NCBI RefSeq assembly: GCF_900447215.1
Contig: NZ_UFYA01000001.1
Location: 2,418,001 to 2,482,000 of the forward strand
From: Dermatophilus congolensis
Lineage (GTDB): Bacteria > Actinomycetota > Actinomycetes > Actinomycetales > Dermatophilaceae
DNA length: 64,000 nucleotides
Direction: 5' to 3'
The stretch's first letter is position 1; every line of letters starts with the position of its first letter. Of this stretch, positions 18,116 through 26,590 are shown piece after piece. A program made the position numbers and the translations under genes. A model generated the notes under the pieces. The model saw only the letters and a list, made by a program, of their open reading frames with translations, was not told the DNA's origin and made no database searches.

Positions 18116-18439
18116 ATGCGCGACTACACCTCCGTCGACGGCTACACCATCGACACAGGAAGCAGCCCGTTCACCCCGCAGACCCCCGCGCCCGCCGTCC
18201 AGCCCAAGGCCGAAGCGTCGGCCGTCCAGCCCGAGCGCCAAGAGCCCGCCCCCGAAGCGGCTGCCCCGCGAACCTCCGAAGCCAGCAGCGCGCCGTGGAA
18301 CTACACCACGCGCCAGGCCACCCACATCGACGAGGCCGGCTACAGGGACACCACACGGGGCACCATCGCCACCGACAACACCGACTGGAAGGGCGTGACC
18401 CGCGGGGTCGTCAAGAGGCGCTTTCCGCCCCAGCACTGA
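18116..18439 (+). CDS. Unknown 107-residue cargo protein of the arsenic transposon
   Basis: The ATG has a strong AGGAAGGA site just upstream, and base use matches the rest of the element, so I consider it real. I recognise no family. Residues 20-60 are rich in Pro, Ala, Glu and Gln with a short internal repeat (AVQPKAEAS, AVQPERQEP), so they are probably disordered. The last 45 residues (from WNYTTRQATHIDEAG to VKRRFPPQH) look like a compact conserved segment rich in Thr, Arg and Asp. There is no Cys, so a direct thiol role in arsenic binding is unlikely. It lies 141 bp after ACR3 and may be read with it. It is the last gene before the right terminus. Confidence 0.65.
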   Translation: MRDYTSVDGYTIDTGSSPFTPQTPAPAVQPKAEASAVQPERQEPAPEAAAPRTSEASSAPWNYTTRQATHIDEAGYRDTTRGTIATDNTDWKGVTRGVVKRRFPPQH

Positions 18440-18560
18440 CACCAACCCCATGGCACGCAACCCCACGCGCGTGCCATGGGCCTGCTGGCTCGCTTCGAAA
18501 CCGGGCGGGTAGGTGTCCGCTATCCGATCCCGAACGGATCCTGTCCGCACGTAACGGGGT

Positions 18561-18610
18561 GGAGCCAATTGAGGCCGTCATTCCGGGGCCGGATTAGCTT
18601 GACACAGCCA
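18561..18610 (-). repeat. Right terminus with two 23-nt terminal repeats
   Basis: On the minus strand the end starts TGGCTGTGTC and holds two tandem 23-mers, at 18607-18585 and 18583-18561, spaced by one base exactly as at the left end. The shared blocks are GGCCCC and TGACGGCCT. The matching layout identifies this as the partner end of the istAB element. Confidence 0.85.
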
Positions 18611-18616
18611 GCTGGG
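18611..18616. repeat. Right target-site duplication of the arsenic transposon
   Basis: GCTGGG directly follows the right terminus and repeats the sequence before the left terminus (9802-9807). Confidence 0.9.
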
Positions 18617-18707
18617 GGTGCATTTCCCGATGGATGTATGTGCGGGGGTAGTTTTTGGTGGTGTTGCGACGTGGATTTTTTACTCGACGGTTAGTGCTCG
18701 TCGGTAG
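18611..18707 (+). pseudogene. PAP2-family phosphatase, 3' fragment
   Basis: From CTG at 18612 the frame reads LGVHFPMDVCAGVVFGG and stops at 18705-18707. It holds the His and Asp of PAP2 motif 3 (R-x5-H-x3-D), whose Arg is in the left fragment at 9185-9807. Joined at the GCTGGG repeat the motif becomes DRVMLGVHFPMD. The fragment has no start of its own and is not expected to be translated usefully. Confidence 0.9.
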
Positions 18708-18809
18708 GTAGAAAAATCTTGGGGTGGAGTGGGATCTGTGTGGAAGGGGTGGCTTATCTGTCGTTTGTGGGTGGTGGTTGAGGTTGTTAATCGTGTGGCG
18801 GGAGTTGGT

Positions 18810-20120
18810 TTAAGAGGGGTGGTGTGGGCTTGTTGGTGGTGTGTTCGGAGTTTTGGGGTTGGGCGGTTCGGTGGTGGGGATGACGGGAATGATTCCGGTG
18901 TAGGTGAATTCGCAGGCGGGTAGGGCGCCGGTTTCGGGTTCTAGGTCATCGAGGATGCTACCGATGGCGGCTTGTGCCTCTTCAGCGTATTTTTCGTCGG
19001 CTTCACGGACGAGGCGGCGTGCATCTTCTAGTGAGGTGCCAAGGATCATGTAGTAGTCAACGATGATTGAGCGGACTTGGGCGCGCATGACTTCGGCAGA
19101 CAGGGGGGCTTCGGCTACGGGGCGTGCGGTGCGGCGCGAGAGGTCCCACATGGTGGATTGGACGTTTTCGCGGGAGCCGCCTTTACCGAAGCAGAGAGCG
19201 AGGTCGTCGGAGATGCGGGCTAGTTCAATCATGAGTTGGACGTATTCTTCGGGAATTTCTTCGCCCATTTGGACCGAGATAGTGCCGCGGCGTACGAGGA
19301 CGCGGGCGTTGCGGACGGCGCGATCCATGGGTTCGAGTGCGTCAGCGATGGTTTTCATTTCTTCGTGTCGGGAGCGGTACCAGGGCAGGATTGTGGTGAT
19401 TTCGAGGGAGTCGGCGGCGAATCCGCGTAGCGTGGTGAGGTCTTTTTCCATGGCACGGGCTTCTTCGAGGACGTCTTCGGCTGCGTTTCGATCGGCGGTG
19501 CGGATGGTTTTGACGCTGCTAAGTAGGAGGCTGCCGAGGCGTTCGAGCAGAAGTGATGCGTGGGAGTTGGGTCTGCGGAACACGGAGCTGGGGACGATGC
19601 CTGCGAAGAGCAGACCGATGGATGCGCCGATGAGGGCTTCGCTCCAGCGTCCGGCTGGGGTGGTTGAGCCGGCGAGCATGGCGATGATGAGCCCTTGGAT
19701 TCCTGCCTGGTTGATCATGAGGGTGGATGCGCCGAAGGCAGAGGCGAGCACCATGGCAATGGCAACGATGGCGCAGACTTGCCAGGCTCCCATTCCGACG
19801 GTCATGAAGAAAAGTTCACCGACGAGGGTGCCGATGGCTACGCCAATGGTGACTTCGGCGGCGCGGCTGAATCGTTTGCCGTAGCTCATGCCGAGGGTGA
19901 GGATCGCGGCTACGGGGGCGTAGAGGGGTACGGCGACGTTAAAGACGTGTTTAGCAATGAGGTAGGTGGCGCCAGCGGCGATGGAGCATTGCGCGATAAA
20001 TGAGATTTTGGCGCGTACTTCGCGGGCTCGCTGTTTAGCTTGTCGGCGTGAAAGTTCGGCTGAGTGGTCGATCCAGCGACCACTGCTGCGTATGACGTTG
20101 CGTGGTGCGAATCGGAGCAT
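18810..20120 (-). CDS. FUSC / aromatic-acid-exporter family membrane protein
   Basis: A 436-residue protein with five or six membrane segments in residues 30-190 (FIAQCSIAAGATYLIAKHVF, VPLYAPVAAILTLG, VTIGVAIGTLVGELFF), then a long cytoplasmic, largely helical and acidic region and a Pro/Thr-rich tail. The pattern VPLYAPVAAILTLGMSYGKRFSRAAEVTIG is typical of the FUSC-like aromatic acid exporter group. Substrates in that group are aromatic acids or similar amphiphiles; none is shown here. ATG 20120 is taken as the start, although no clear Shine-Dalgarno site is present. Before the transposon arrived, this gene would have converged on the PAP2 gene. Confidence 0.75.
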   Translation of the reverse strand: MLRFAPRNVIRSSGRWIDHSAELSRRQAKQRAREVRAKISFIAQCSIAAGATYLIAKHVFNVAVPLYAPVAAILTLGMSYGKRFSRAAEVTIGVAIGTLVGELFFMTVGMGAWQVCAIVAIAMVLASAFGASTLMINQAGIQGLIIAMLAGSTTPAGRWSEALIGASIGLLFAGIVPSSVFRRPNSHASLLLERLGSLLLSSVKTIRTADRNAAEDVLEEARAMEKDLTTLRGFAADSLEITTILPWYRSRHEEMKTIADALEPMDRAVRNARVLVRRGTISVQMGEEIPEEYVQLMIELARISDDLALCFGKGGSRENVQSTMWDLSRRTARPVAEAPLSAEVMRAQVRSIIVDYYMILGTSLEDARRLVREADEKYAEEAQAAIGSILDDLEPETGALPACEFTYTGIIPVIPTTEPPNPKTPNTPPTSPHHPS

Positions 20121-20339
20121 GAGAAGTATTTTCGCGCGTGCTGGGTGTGTGTTCCATCTGGGGTGTGTGGATCCTCTGTGGAAGGACTCGGATTGTATGG
20201 CCAAGTGGTGGTGGTTGACCTGCGGTGATGGTGCGGTGTGAAACACATCTGTGTTTTGTTTCCAGGCAGCGTTCAGCAATGGCAGTCTGGTTGCAATTGT
20301 CAGACCATTTGCTCCTAGGGGCGCAGAACGGGGGAACTT

Positions 20340-22619
20340 ATGGGCACTAGCCAGTCCGAAAATGCCGGGGTGCTTGCTCCTGAAACTGGTCCACCTCCAG
20401 TGGAAGTGGATCCGGCGGCGCGTGAGGCACATGAGCGTGCGTGGCCGGTTAAAAAGATCGCGACGTGGGCGATGATTTCGCTGCTTGGTGGCGTGGCGTG
20501 GGTGATGCTCGCGTTTGTGCGTGGCGAGACGGTGAACGCGATTTGGTTCGTGTTTGCTTCGCTGTGTACTTACGCGATCGCGTATCGGTTTTATGCAAAG
20601 TACATCGAAGACAAGCTGTTGCGTCCGGATGATTCTCGAGCCACTCCGGCTGAATATGCCGCTGATGGTAAGGATTTTGTCCGCACGGACCGTCGAGTGC
20701 TGTTCGGGCACCACTTTGCGGCTATCGCAGGTGCTGGTCCGCTGGTAGGGCCGATTTTGGCTGCGCAGATGGGGTACCTGCCTAGCACGATCTGGATCAT
20801 CGTTGGTGTGATCTTGGCTGGCGCGGTTCAGGACTACCTCGTGTTGTTCTTCTCGATGCGTCGTGGCGGCCGTTCCATTGGCCAGATGGCTAAGGATGAG
20901 CTGGGGCCAATTGGTGGTGCAGCTGCTCTGCTGGCCACGTTGGCGATCATGCTCATCATCATCGCGATCCTCGCGCTGGTGGTTGTGAACTCTCTGGGCG
21001 ATTCACCGTGGGGTGTTTTCAGCGTGGGGATGACCATCCCGATTGCGCTGTTTATGGGCGTGTACATGCGCTACTTGCGTCCCGGCAAGGTGGGTGAAGT
21101 GTCCTTTATTGGCGTGGTGTTGCTGTTGGCCTCGATCATCGCTGGTGGCTGGATCAACGCCAACCCAGGTCTGGCTGAGATTTTCCACATTTCTCGGGGC
21201 ACGTTGGCGTGGGCGGTCATCATCTACGGATTTGTGGCTGCCGTTTTGCCGGTTTGGATTCTGTTGACTCCGCGAGACTACCTCTCCACGTTCATGAAGA
21301 TCGGCACGATTGCGCTGCTGGCCATTGGCATTGTCGTGGTGCGTCCTGAGATCGCCACGCCTGCTTTTAGTGAGCTCGCGTTCCGCGATAACGGCCCGGT
21401 GTTCTCCGGTTCGCTGTTCCCGTTCTTGTTTGTCACGATTGCTTGTGGTGCGTTGTCAGGTTTCCACGCCACGATCGCCTCGGGAACAACACCAAAGCTG
21501 TTGGAGAAGGAACGCCAGGCGCGCATGGTTGGTTACGGCGGCATGCTGGCCGAGTCGTTTGTTGCGATCATGGCGCTTGTCTGTGCGGTCTCTATTGATC
21601 GCGGTCTGTACTTTGCTATGAACTCTTCACCGGCTGTCACCCAGGGAACAGTTGAAGGCGCGGCTGCATTTGTTAACTCTTTGGGCCTGATGGGTGTTTC
21701 CACCAGTGCTGATGCTCTTGCCGCGACGGCTCAGGCTGTTGGTGAGCCTTCGGTTGTTTCTCGTACTGGTGGCGCTCCAACGATGGCTATCGGGTTGGCG
21801 CAGATCATGCACCAGTTCCTTGGCGGGTCGAACATGATGGGGTTCTGGTACCACTTTGCGATCATGTTCGAGGCGCTATTCATTTTGACCAGTGTTGACG
21901 CAGGCACCCGTGTGGCACGGTTCATGCTGCAGGACACTCTGGGCAATGTGTGGCCGCGTTTCAAAGATCTTGACTGGTCTTTCGGGAAATGGTTCTGCAC
22001 AGCAGCGATGGTTGCTGGTTGGGGATCGATTCTTCTTTTGGGGGTTCACGATCCTCTGGGTGGTATCAACACGTTCTTCCCGCTGTTCGGTATCGCGAAC
22101 CAGTTGCTCGCGGCGATGGCGTTGGCTGTATGCCTGGCGATCGGTGCTCACATGGGCCGCAAGCGGCATTTGTGGATCATTGCTATTCCGCTTGCTTTTG
22201 CTGCGGCTGTGACGATCACTGGTTCGATCTACAAGATTTTCAGCCCCGTGCCCTCTATCGGTTACTGGGCACAGCACAATGCTTTCGCTTCTGCGCTGGC
22301 GGCAGGTAAGACTCAGTTAGGCACAGCTAAGTCTGTGGAGGCGATGGAAGCGGTTGTGCGGAACACGTTCGTGCAGGGTTCGTTGTCGATCTTGTTCGTA
22401 GTGTTGGCTGTGATTGTCATCGTGATGGCGGTGTGGCGGACTGTGCAGGCTATTCGCGGCAAGTCAGTGCTTAATACGGAGGATCCTGTAGTTGCTTCCG
22501 AAGTGTTTGCGCCGTCGGGGTTTGTTGCGACTCCGCTGGAGAAAGAGCTGGAGAAGCAGTGGCAGGGGTATTTCGAAAAACACCCTGATATTGCTGCGGC
22601 CCATCAGGCGGGTCATTGA
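20340..22619 (+). CDS. cstA: Carbon starvation protein CstA family transporter
   Basis: A 759-residue polytopic membrane protein with about 16-18 helices. It has the CstA signatures VLFGHHFAAIAGAGPLVGP and FHATIASGT, and the C-terminal domain with VDAGTRVARFMLQD. The family imports pyruvate (BtsT/CstA) and has also been linked to peptide uptake. A 40-residue hydrophilic N-terminal extension precedes the first helix. GGGGGAA lies 5 nt before the ATG. The stop overlaps the start of the YbdD-like gene, the usual partner of CstA. Confidence 0.95.
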   Translation: MGTSQSENAGVLAPETGPPPVEVDPAAREAHERAWPVKKIATWAMISLLGGVAWVMLAFVRGETVNAIWFVFASLCTYAIAYRFYAKYIEDKLLRPDDSRATPAEYAADGKDFVRTDRRVLFGHHFAAIAGAGPLVGPILAAQMGYLPSTIWIIVGVILAGAVQDYLVLFFSMRRGGRSIGQMAKDELGPIGGAAALLATLAIMLIIIAILALVVVNSLGDSPWGVFSVGMTIPIALFMGVYMRYLRPGKVGEVSFIGVVLLLASIIAGGWINANPGLAEIFHISRGTLAWAVIIYGFVAAVLPVWILLTPRDYLSTFMKIGTIALLAIGIVVVRPEIATPAFSELAFRDNGPVFSGSLFPFLFVTIACGALSGFHATIASGTTPKLLEKERQARMVGYGGMLAESFVAIMALVCAVSIDRGLYFAMNSSPAVTQGTVEGAAAFVNSLGLMGVSTSADALAATAQAVGEPSVVSRTGGAPTMAIGLAQIMHQFLGGSNMMGFWYHFAIMFEALFILTSVDAGTRVARFMLQDTLGNVWPRFKDLDWSFGKWFCTAAMVAGWGSILLLGVHDPLGGINTFFPLFGIANQLLAAMALAVCLAIGAHMGRKRHLWIIAIPLAFAAAVTITGSIYKIFSPVPSIGYWAQHNAFASALAAGKTQLGTAKSVEAMEAVVRNTFVQGSLSILFVVLAVIVIVMAVWRTVQAIRGKSVLNTEDPVVASEVFAPSGFVATPLEKELEKQWQGYFEKHPDIAAAHQAGH

Positions 22620-22852
22620 TGGTTGGTCTTTGTGTTGGAGGTTCTGTCGTGCGTGATGTGTGTGGCAGGGTGCGTGTTGCAGGACGTCTGGCGTGGAAGT
22701 CGTGGAAGTCGATTCTTGGCGCAGATAAGTACGAGCATTACCTAGCGCATCACCGCCGATTGCATCCGGGTTGTGAGCCGATGAGTGAGCGGGAATTTTG
22801 GGATCGTTACTACCGCGATTGTGAGCGCAACCCTGGTGCTCGGTGCTGTTGA
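22619..22852 (+). CDS. YbdD/YjiX (DUF466) family small protein
   Basis: A 77-residue protein partnered with CstA. It shows the family pattern KYEHYLAHHRRLHPGCEPMSEREFWDRYY and ends in a double Cys. ATG 22619 overlaps the cstA stop (TGATG); a TTG three bases earlier is also in frame. The product is thought to be an accessory to the CstA/BtsT transporter, though its mechanism is not known. A 54-bp perfect palindrome follows. Confidence 0.9.
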   Translation: MVGLCVGGSVVRDVCGRVRVAGRLAWKSWKSILGADKYEHYLAHHRRLHPGCEPMSEREFWDRYYRDCERNPGARCC

Positions 22853-22870
22853 GGCAGCGTGCTCAGTGTT

Positions 22871-22924
22871 ACTCAAGAGTGGGTGGGCGAACACCAGCTG
22901 GTGTTCGCCCACCCACTCTTGAGT
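22871..22924. terminator. 54-bp perfect palindrome between convergent genes
   Basis: The 27-base arm at 22871-22897 is repeated as its exact reverse complement at 22898-22924 with no spacer. It sits between the ybdD-like stop and the stop codon of the convergent small membrane-protein gene, touching the latter. A bidirectional terminator is the likely role, although there is no U-run. Confidence 0.8.
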
Positions 22925-23109
22925 TAGCTGTTGAGTTGTCGCTGGATGTCTCCTCGTTCGCCAGCGGCGAGGCTGTAAGCCATGACGAGGGAGAACAGCA
23001 ACGGGATCAAGGGGGCGAATGTGCCCCCTGCAGCCCACATGAGGGCGGCAAGCGCCAGTCCGATGATGAGTAGGGCTGGCGCGTTTTTGCGAGAAGTAAG
23101 GAGATTCAT
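22924..23109 (-). CDS. Small two-helix membrane protein, unknown
   Basis: This encodes 61 residues with two hydrophobic segments (ALLIIGLALAALMWAAGG and FAPLIPLLFSLVMAYSLA) and a charged C-terminus (GERGDIQRQLNS). GAAAGGG lies about 10 nt before the ATG at 23109. I do not recognise a family. The topology suits a small integral membrane protein. Its stop codon is at the edge of the palindromic terminator shared with cstA-ybdD. Confidence 0.65.
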   Translation of the reverse strand: MNLLTSRKNAPALLIIGLALAALMWAAGGTFAPLIPLLFSLVMAYSLAAGERGDIQRQLNS

Positions 23110-23547
23110 GATGGGTCACCCTTTCTCGTATGGGAGGGGGCCGGTGAGAGAGCCTCTCCCGTTCTTTAATGAACAGATGTGGTGCGGCTGTGCCGCAGTG
23201 TTGGTGTTGCCTCTGGGCGCTGGGGGCGGTGTTTGTCGTTAGGTGGTGCCTGAGTGCGTGGGGCAGGGGTGCCCTGAGGCTGCGGGCATGGTGATGCGGT
23301 GATGCTTGTGCCGGAGGGGAAAGGATGCGCCGGTTCGGCGTGGGTGGTGAGGGGTGTGCCTCATGGCGAACGGGCTCCTTTCGGTGGGGCCCGTGAGCGG
23401 GCTGAGCCGGAGTGAACGGTTTTGTACTGCTCCGGAGGGGTAGTGTGCCGCGGCGCCACGCAGTAAGGGGGCGCTAGATAATCCCCTTATGTTACGTGAT
23501 GATTCAGGCAAATGGAAGTGTTTTGGTGGATAACAGTGTTGGGTAGT
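23110..23547. other. 438-bp intergenic region, no firm gene
   Basis: G-rich on the plus strand. The only candidate is the weak minus-strand reading frame described separately. No tRNA or riboswitch pattern was recognised. Confidence 0.5.
23239..23364 (-). CDS. Possible 41-residue Pro/His-rich peptide
   Basis: The ATG at 23364 (complement) is preceded by AAAGGAG. The peptide starts MRHTPHHPRRTG and is rich in His, Pro and Arg. It has no recognisable domain. The good ribosome site is the only support, and composition alone could produce such a frame. Confidence 0.25.
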   Translation of the reverse strand: MRHTPHHPRRTGASFPLRHKHHRITMPAASGHPCPTHSGTT

Positions 23548-25461
23548 TCATCTGGGCAGTCTTGAGAGAGTTCCATCCGCACTCAGTGCTACTCCAGCGG
23601 TGCGTCGACCTACCTGAAACGTGTAGATCGTTGTAGTTCCGCTGGTGGTGACGTTCATGCTCACGCGGTCGTTGCTTCCTGAGGAGACAAAGGCTGTAGC
23701 AATGCGTGCGCTGCGTCCAGACAAGGCCCGAGAGATAACTGGCGCTGCCGATCGGCTGAAGTGGTTTTTCCACATCCAGCCCTGAATCGGTCGAGTTTTC
23801 CCTGCAACGATCGTGTTTTTCGTGCTGGAAGCACCAGGAGCGGGCAGGGTGAGCATGGTGGTCTTGCCAGCCACGTTGGGGGTGGTTGCGGTTGCTGTGT
23901 TCCCTCGTAGTGACACTTTTTGACCGGCAGGGAAGTGCCACATCTGTGCGAATGATGTTGCCTTCGGTTCGGAGGCAGTGTCCACGGTGATGACGATGTC
24001 GGGGTCGGACAAGAAGATCACGTCACGTTGTCGTTTCACGCCGTTGAGGGGAGCATCGTTCAGGCGGTAATAGTCAGCCCCAGTGGTGATGGAAGTTTTC
24101 CTCAACTGTGTGATCGGTGCGGTTTTCATGTTTGTGATGACGAGCTGATTGTGTGCTGCTGGTCCGGTGTAGAAGTCACGCCAGGCGTCGTCTTCGTAGC
24201 GTCCGGTTCCTGGGTCTCCTAGGATTTCTCGGCCGTTGCTGTTCCAGGTGAATGAGGTGTGGTCGTTGTGGCCGTGACCAGCTCTTCTGGGGCCGAACCG
24301 CAGGGCGTACATGGCTTCCTGGGCAGGGCGACGTCCTGGGGATCCTGCGGGTGTTCCCCACCCGGAGCGGCCAAAGGCATAGCCTGCGCTGTAGACCTTG
24401 ACCCGTTGGGGTAGGGGAGCGCCTTGGGTGCCGTTGGAGGCGATCCACGCCTGAGCGGGTGTGCCTGTTGCGGCGGTTTCGCGTTTAGTGTCTCCCAATT
24501 GAGTCAGGTAGCCGTCTGGTTTGGTGGCGTGGTCGAGGAAAGTGGCCAGTGCTGCTCGTTTGTTTTGGATGGTTCGGGTTGCGGATGTGTTGATGTCGCA
24601 TTCGGTGATTGCGGCGTCAACATCTCCCCAGATATCCCAGTTCCAGCGCGCATAACCGGTGGATTGTTCGTTGTTGGCGCCTTGGGTGTCGATAACGCGG
24701 GAGATTTCTGATGCGAGTTTTGATGCTGCGTAGCTGGTGTAGTCGTGGCGGCGCAGCATGCAGCCCACTCCCATCACGGCCAGGGTCTGCTCGGTGCCCA
24801 CGTTGTGGTCGGGCCAGGTGTTTTTCTTCAGCCATTCGGCGTGCTGTGCCACTGAGGCATCTAGCCATGCGGGGATGGGCTTATTGAGTTGGATGAGTCC
24901 TGCGCGTAGGCAAGCTATAGCGTCGACGCGAGTGTGAGTTGCGTTACCTGCTCCAGGTCCGGTGGGCCATGGTGAGGGATTGTCTTTCACCCAGTCCTGG
25001 GTGATGGCAAGTGCTTTGTCGATGCCGGATGGGTCTCGGAATCGGGCTGGGCTGCGCGTGGATGCTTCTACCAGGGAGCCGATCCACATGAGTGAGTGGA
25101 ACCAGGTGCGCCAGCTTTTGTCTTTATATGGATCAGCTTTCCAGTTGATGTTCTGCCCGGTACCGACTTTGGCTTTGCGTGTCTCTGGCCAGGAGAAATA
25201 GCCGGCTTCTACGCTCTTTTTTGGGTTGTGAGAAGGCAGAGAGCCGAACGATCGGCATACGTAGTGTTGGGACTTTCCTGCCTGGTCATAGTTCATTGCT
25301 GCCGAGACATATTGCGAAGTCAGGTGTGTTTGGGTAGCTGATGCCAGGGGCGCAGGGCCTAAGAAAGGTGCTGTTGCTGCTGAGGTGATGATGGCCACAG
25401 TGAGGGCAGCTGGCAGTGAACGCTTGCGGACGTGGCGTGGCAAGCGAAAAAGTGTGGTCAT
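23548..25461 (-). CDS. Secreted heparinase II/III-like polysaccharide lyase
   Basis: A 637-residue protein with a signal peptide (basic start, hydrophobic ALTVAIITSAATAPFLG, cleavage after about residue 42). Residues 60-320 form an alpha/alpha-toroid typical of uronate lyases. The C-terminal half carries the heparinase II/III-like block GHGHNDHTSFTWNSNG, DPGTGRYEDD and AAHNQLVI, a beta-sandwich that holds the metal and active-site residues. It should cleave an acidic glycan such as a glycosaminoglycan or alginate by elimination; the substrate cannot be told. GGAAGG precedes the ATG. It diverges from a secreted serine protease, and both may act on host or environmental polymers. Confidence 0.85.
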   Translation of the reverse strand: MTTLFRLPRHVRKRSLPAALTVAIITSAATAPFLGPAPLASATQTHLTSQYVSAAMNYDQAGKSQHYVCRSFGSLPSHNPKKSVEAGYFSWPETRKAKVGTGQNINWKADPYKDKSWRTWFHSLMWIGSLVEASTRSPARFRDPSGIDKALAITQDWVKDNPSPWPTGPGAGNATHTRVDAIACLRAGLIQLNKPIPAWLDASVAQHAEWLKKNTWPDHNVGTEQTLAVMGVGCMLRRHDYTSYAASKLASEISRVIDTQGANNEQSTGYARWNWDIWGDVDAAITECDINTSATRTIQNKRAALATFLDHATKPDGYLTQLGDTKRETAATGTPAQAWIASNGTQGAPLPQRVKVYSAGYAFGRSGWGTPAGSPGRRPAQEAMYALRFGPRRAGHGHNDHTSFTWNSNGREILGDPGTGRYEDDAWRDFYTGPAAHNQLVITNMKTAPITQLRKTSITTGADYYRLNDAPLNGVKRQRDVIFLSDPDIVITVDTASEPKATSFAQMWHFPAGQKVSLRGNTATATTPNVAGKTTMLTLPAPGASSTKNTIVAGKTRPIQGWMWKNHFSRSAAPVISRALSGRSARIATAFVSSGSNDRVSMNVTTSGTTTIYTFQVGRRTAGVALSADGTLSRLPR

Positions 25462-25776
25462 GAGGTGCCTTCCGTGGCTGTAAGATCCTGATTCTTAACG
25501 CCTTATCGCCCACACAACTTTGCACCTGAGCGCACCAATACAAACGTTTAAGACAGCACAACTTTTCAGCTCACACGATGTGAGTTTCGCCTGTTTACCG
25601 GCGTCGTAATCGCACCGTGACGCGATGGTGTCCACAGTGGTACCGACGCACCCTAGCCCACACTCTCCGTGCCGCATACGGTTGGTGTTGTGAGGGCGAC
25701 TTCCCCCATCACAGCGGTACTGGAAACGGTGTCGCACTGCACATCCCACCTCACTACGCACCGATCAGGGTCAGCC
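25462..25776. other. Divergent promoter region between lyase and protease genes
   Basis: About 315 bp with no gene that I can support. An in-frame upstream extension of the protease exists but precedes its signal peptide, so it is not used. This region should hold both promoters. Confidence 0.5.
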
Positions 25777-26520
25777 ATGCATCTCCGTTACATCGCGGCA
25801 ACCGCCGCCGTCGCATTCACCGCTGCAGGTATCGTGGCGCCCGTCGCCACCCCGGCAGCATCCGCCGCACCCGCAGCAGCGACCACTGTCAAAGCCGACC
25901 GTCGGGTACCTACCGGTGCGCTTATTTCCGGAACCCCGCTTTCACGCCAGGCAACCAAACCCGGTAGCGGGCGGTCAGCAGGATACGAATGCACCATGGG
26001 GCTGCCAGCGCGTAAAGGTAACCAGCACTATCTGATCGTTTCTGGTCACTGTGGTGAATACGGCGAAACGCTGTACACCGCATGGAACAACGGCCGCCGT
26101 ACCTCCATCGGCAAAATCACCGGTGTCTCCTCGAAATACGACATTGCCGCTGTTCGGACCACCCGTGCCATTGCAGCGAGCGTGTGGTCTAGCCGCGGTG
26201 GATCCAGCTCGGTGAAACGACTCACCGGTGTTGCCGACGCAGTGGCAGGAAGCAAAGTTTGCCAGCACGGTTACCGCTCTGGAACTGTCTGTGGCATCAC
26301 TGTGCAGCCCATCACCCGTAAGCAGATCGACGCAGGCCTGGTGTTCGGTAAAGCAAGCGCAGGCACAGTAGGTTCACGCCCGGGTGACTCCGGAGGCCTC
26401 GTGGTGGACTCCCGCGGCCGAGCTATCGGCATCGTTGCTGAATCGACCGAAGATGGTCAGTGGATCGGTTGGGTCCCCGCTAAGCTCGCCCTTCGCACAT
26501 GGGGAATGTCCGCTCTGTAA
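25777..26520 (+). CDS. Secreted trypsin-like (S1 family) serine protease
   Basis: A 247-residue pre-protein. Residues 1-31 are a signal peptide with an Ala-rich core, followed by a short pro-region. The catalytic triad is visible as H91 (IVSGHCGE), D122 (KYDIAAVR) and S205 (RPGDSGGLV). C72-C92 and C162-C172 probably form disulfides, as in streptogrisin-like bacterial S1 proteases. It would act outside the cell. The start at ATG 25777 is chosen because the signal peptide begins there. A strong terminator follows. Confidence 0.9.
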   Translation: MHLRYIAATAAVAFTAAGIVAPVATPAASAAPAAATTVKADRRVPTGALISGTPLSRQATKPGSGRSAGYECTMGLPARKGNQHYLIVSGHCGEYGETLYTAWNNGRRTSIGKITGVSSKYDIAAVRTTRAIAASVWSSRGGSSSVKRLTGVADAVAGSKVCQHGYRSGTVCGITVQPITRKQIDAGLVFGKASAGTVGSRPGDSGGLVVDSRGRAIGIVAESTEDGQWIGWVPAKLALRTWGMSAL

Positions 26521-26533
26521 TCCCCAATCCCCG

Positions 26534-26589
26534 AACGCTGTTGCGGCCCGGCGCCCCTCTCCCAGAGGGAGCCGGGCCGCAACAGCGTT
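26534..26589. terminator. 19-bp stem terminator between protease and cysE
   Basis: Arms 26534-26552 and 26571-26589 are exact reverse complements, and the loop holds a second small stem (CCTCT / AGAGG). It ends one base before the cysE stop codon and serves both convergent genes. Confidence 0.8.
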
Positions 26590-26590
26590 G

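Larger units (their letters stand above)
9808..18610. mobile_element. IS21-family composite transposon carrying an arsenic-resistance module
   Basis: The 8803-bp element begins TGGTTGTGACAGCTTGG and its right end, read inward on the other strand, begins TGGCTGTGTCAAGCTAA. The two ends match over about 50 bases, including GGCCCC and TGACGGCCT blocks. It holds istA-istB, a hairpin, arsA and arsD on the minus strand, then arsR, a FAD oxidoreductase, ACR3 and an unknown small gene on the plus strand. A 6-bp duplication flanks it and excision restores the PAP2 gene. Its GC content and codon third positions are clearly higher than the host genes on both sides. No IS21-like right end was found directly after istB, so the whole island looks like one transposable unit. 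IS21 elements usually carry only istAB, so the passenger load is unusual. Confidence 0.92.
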
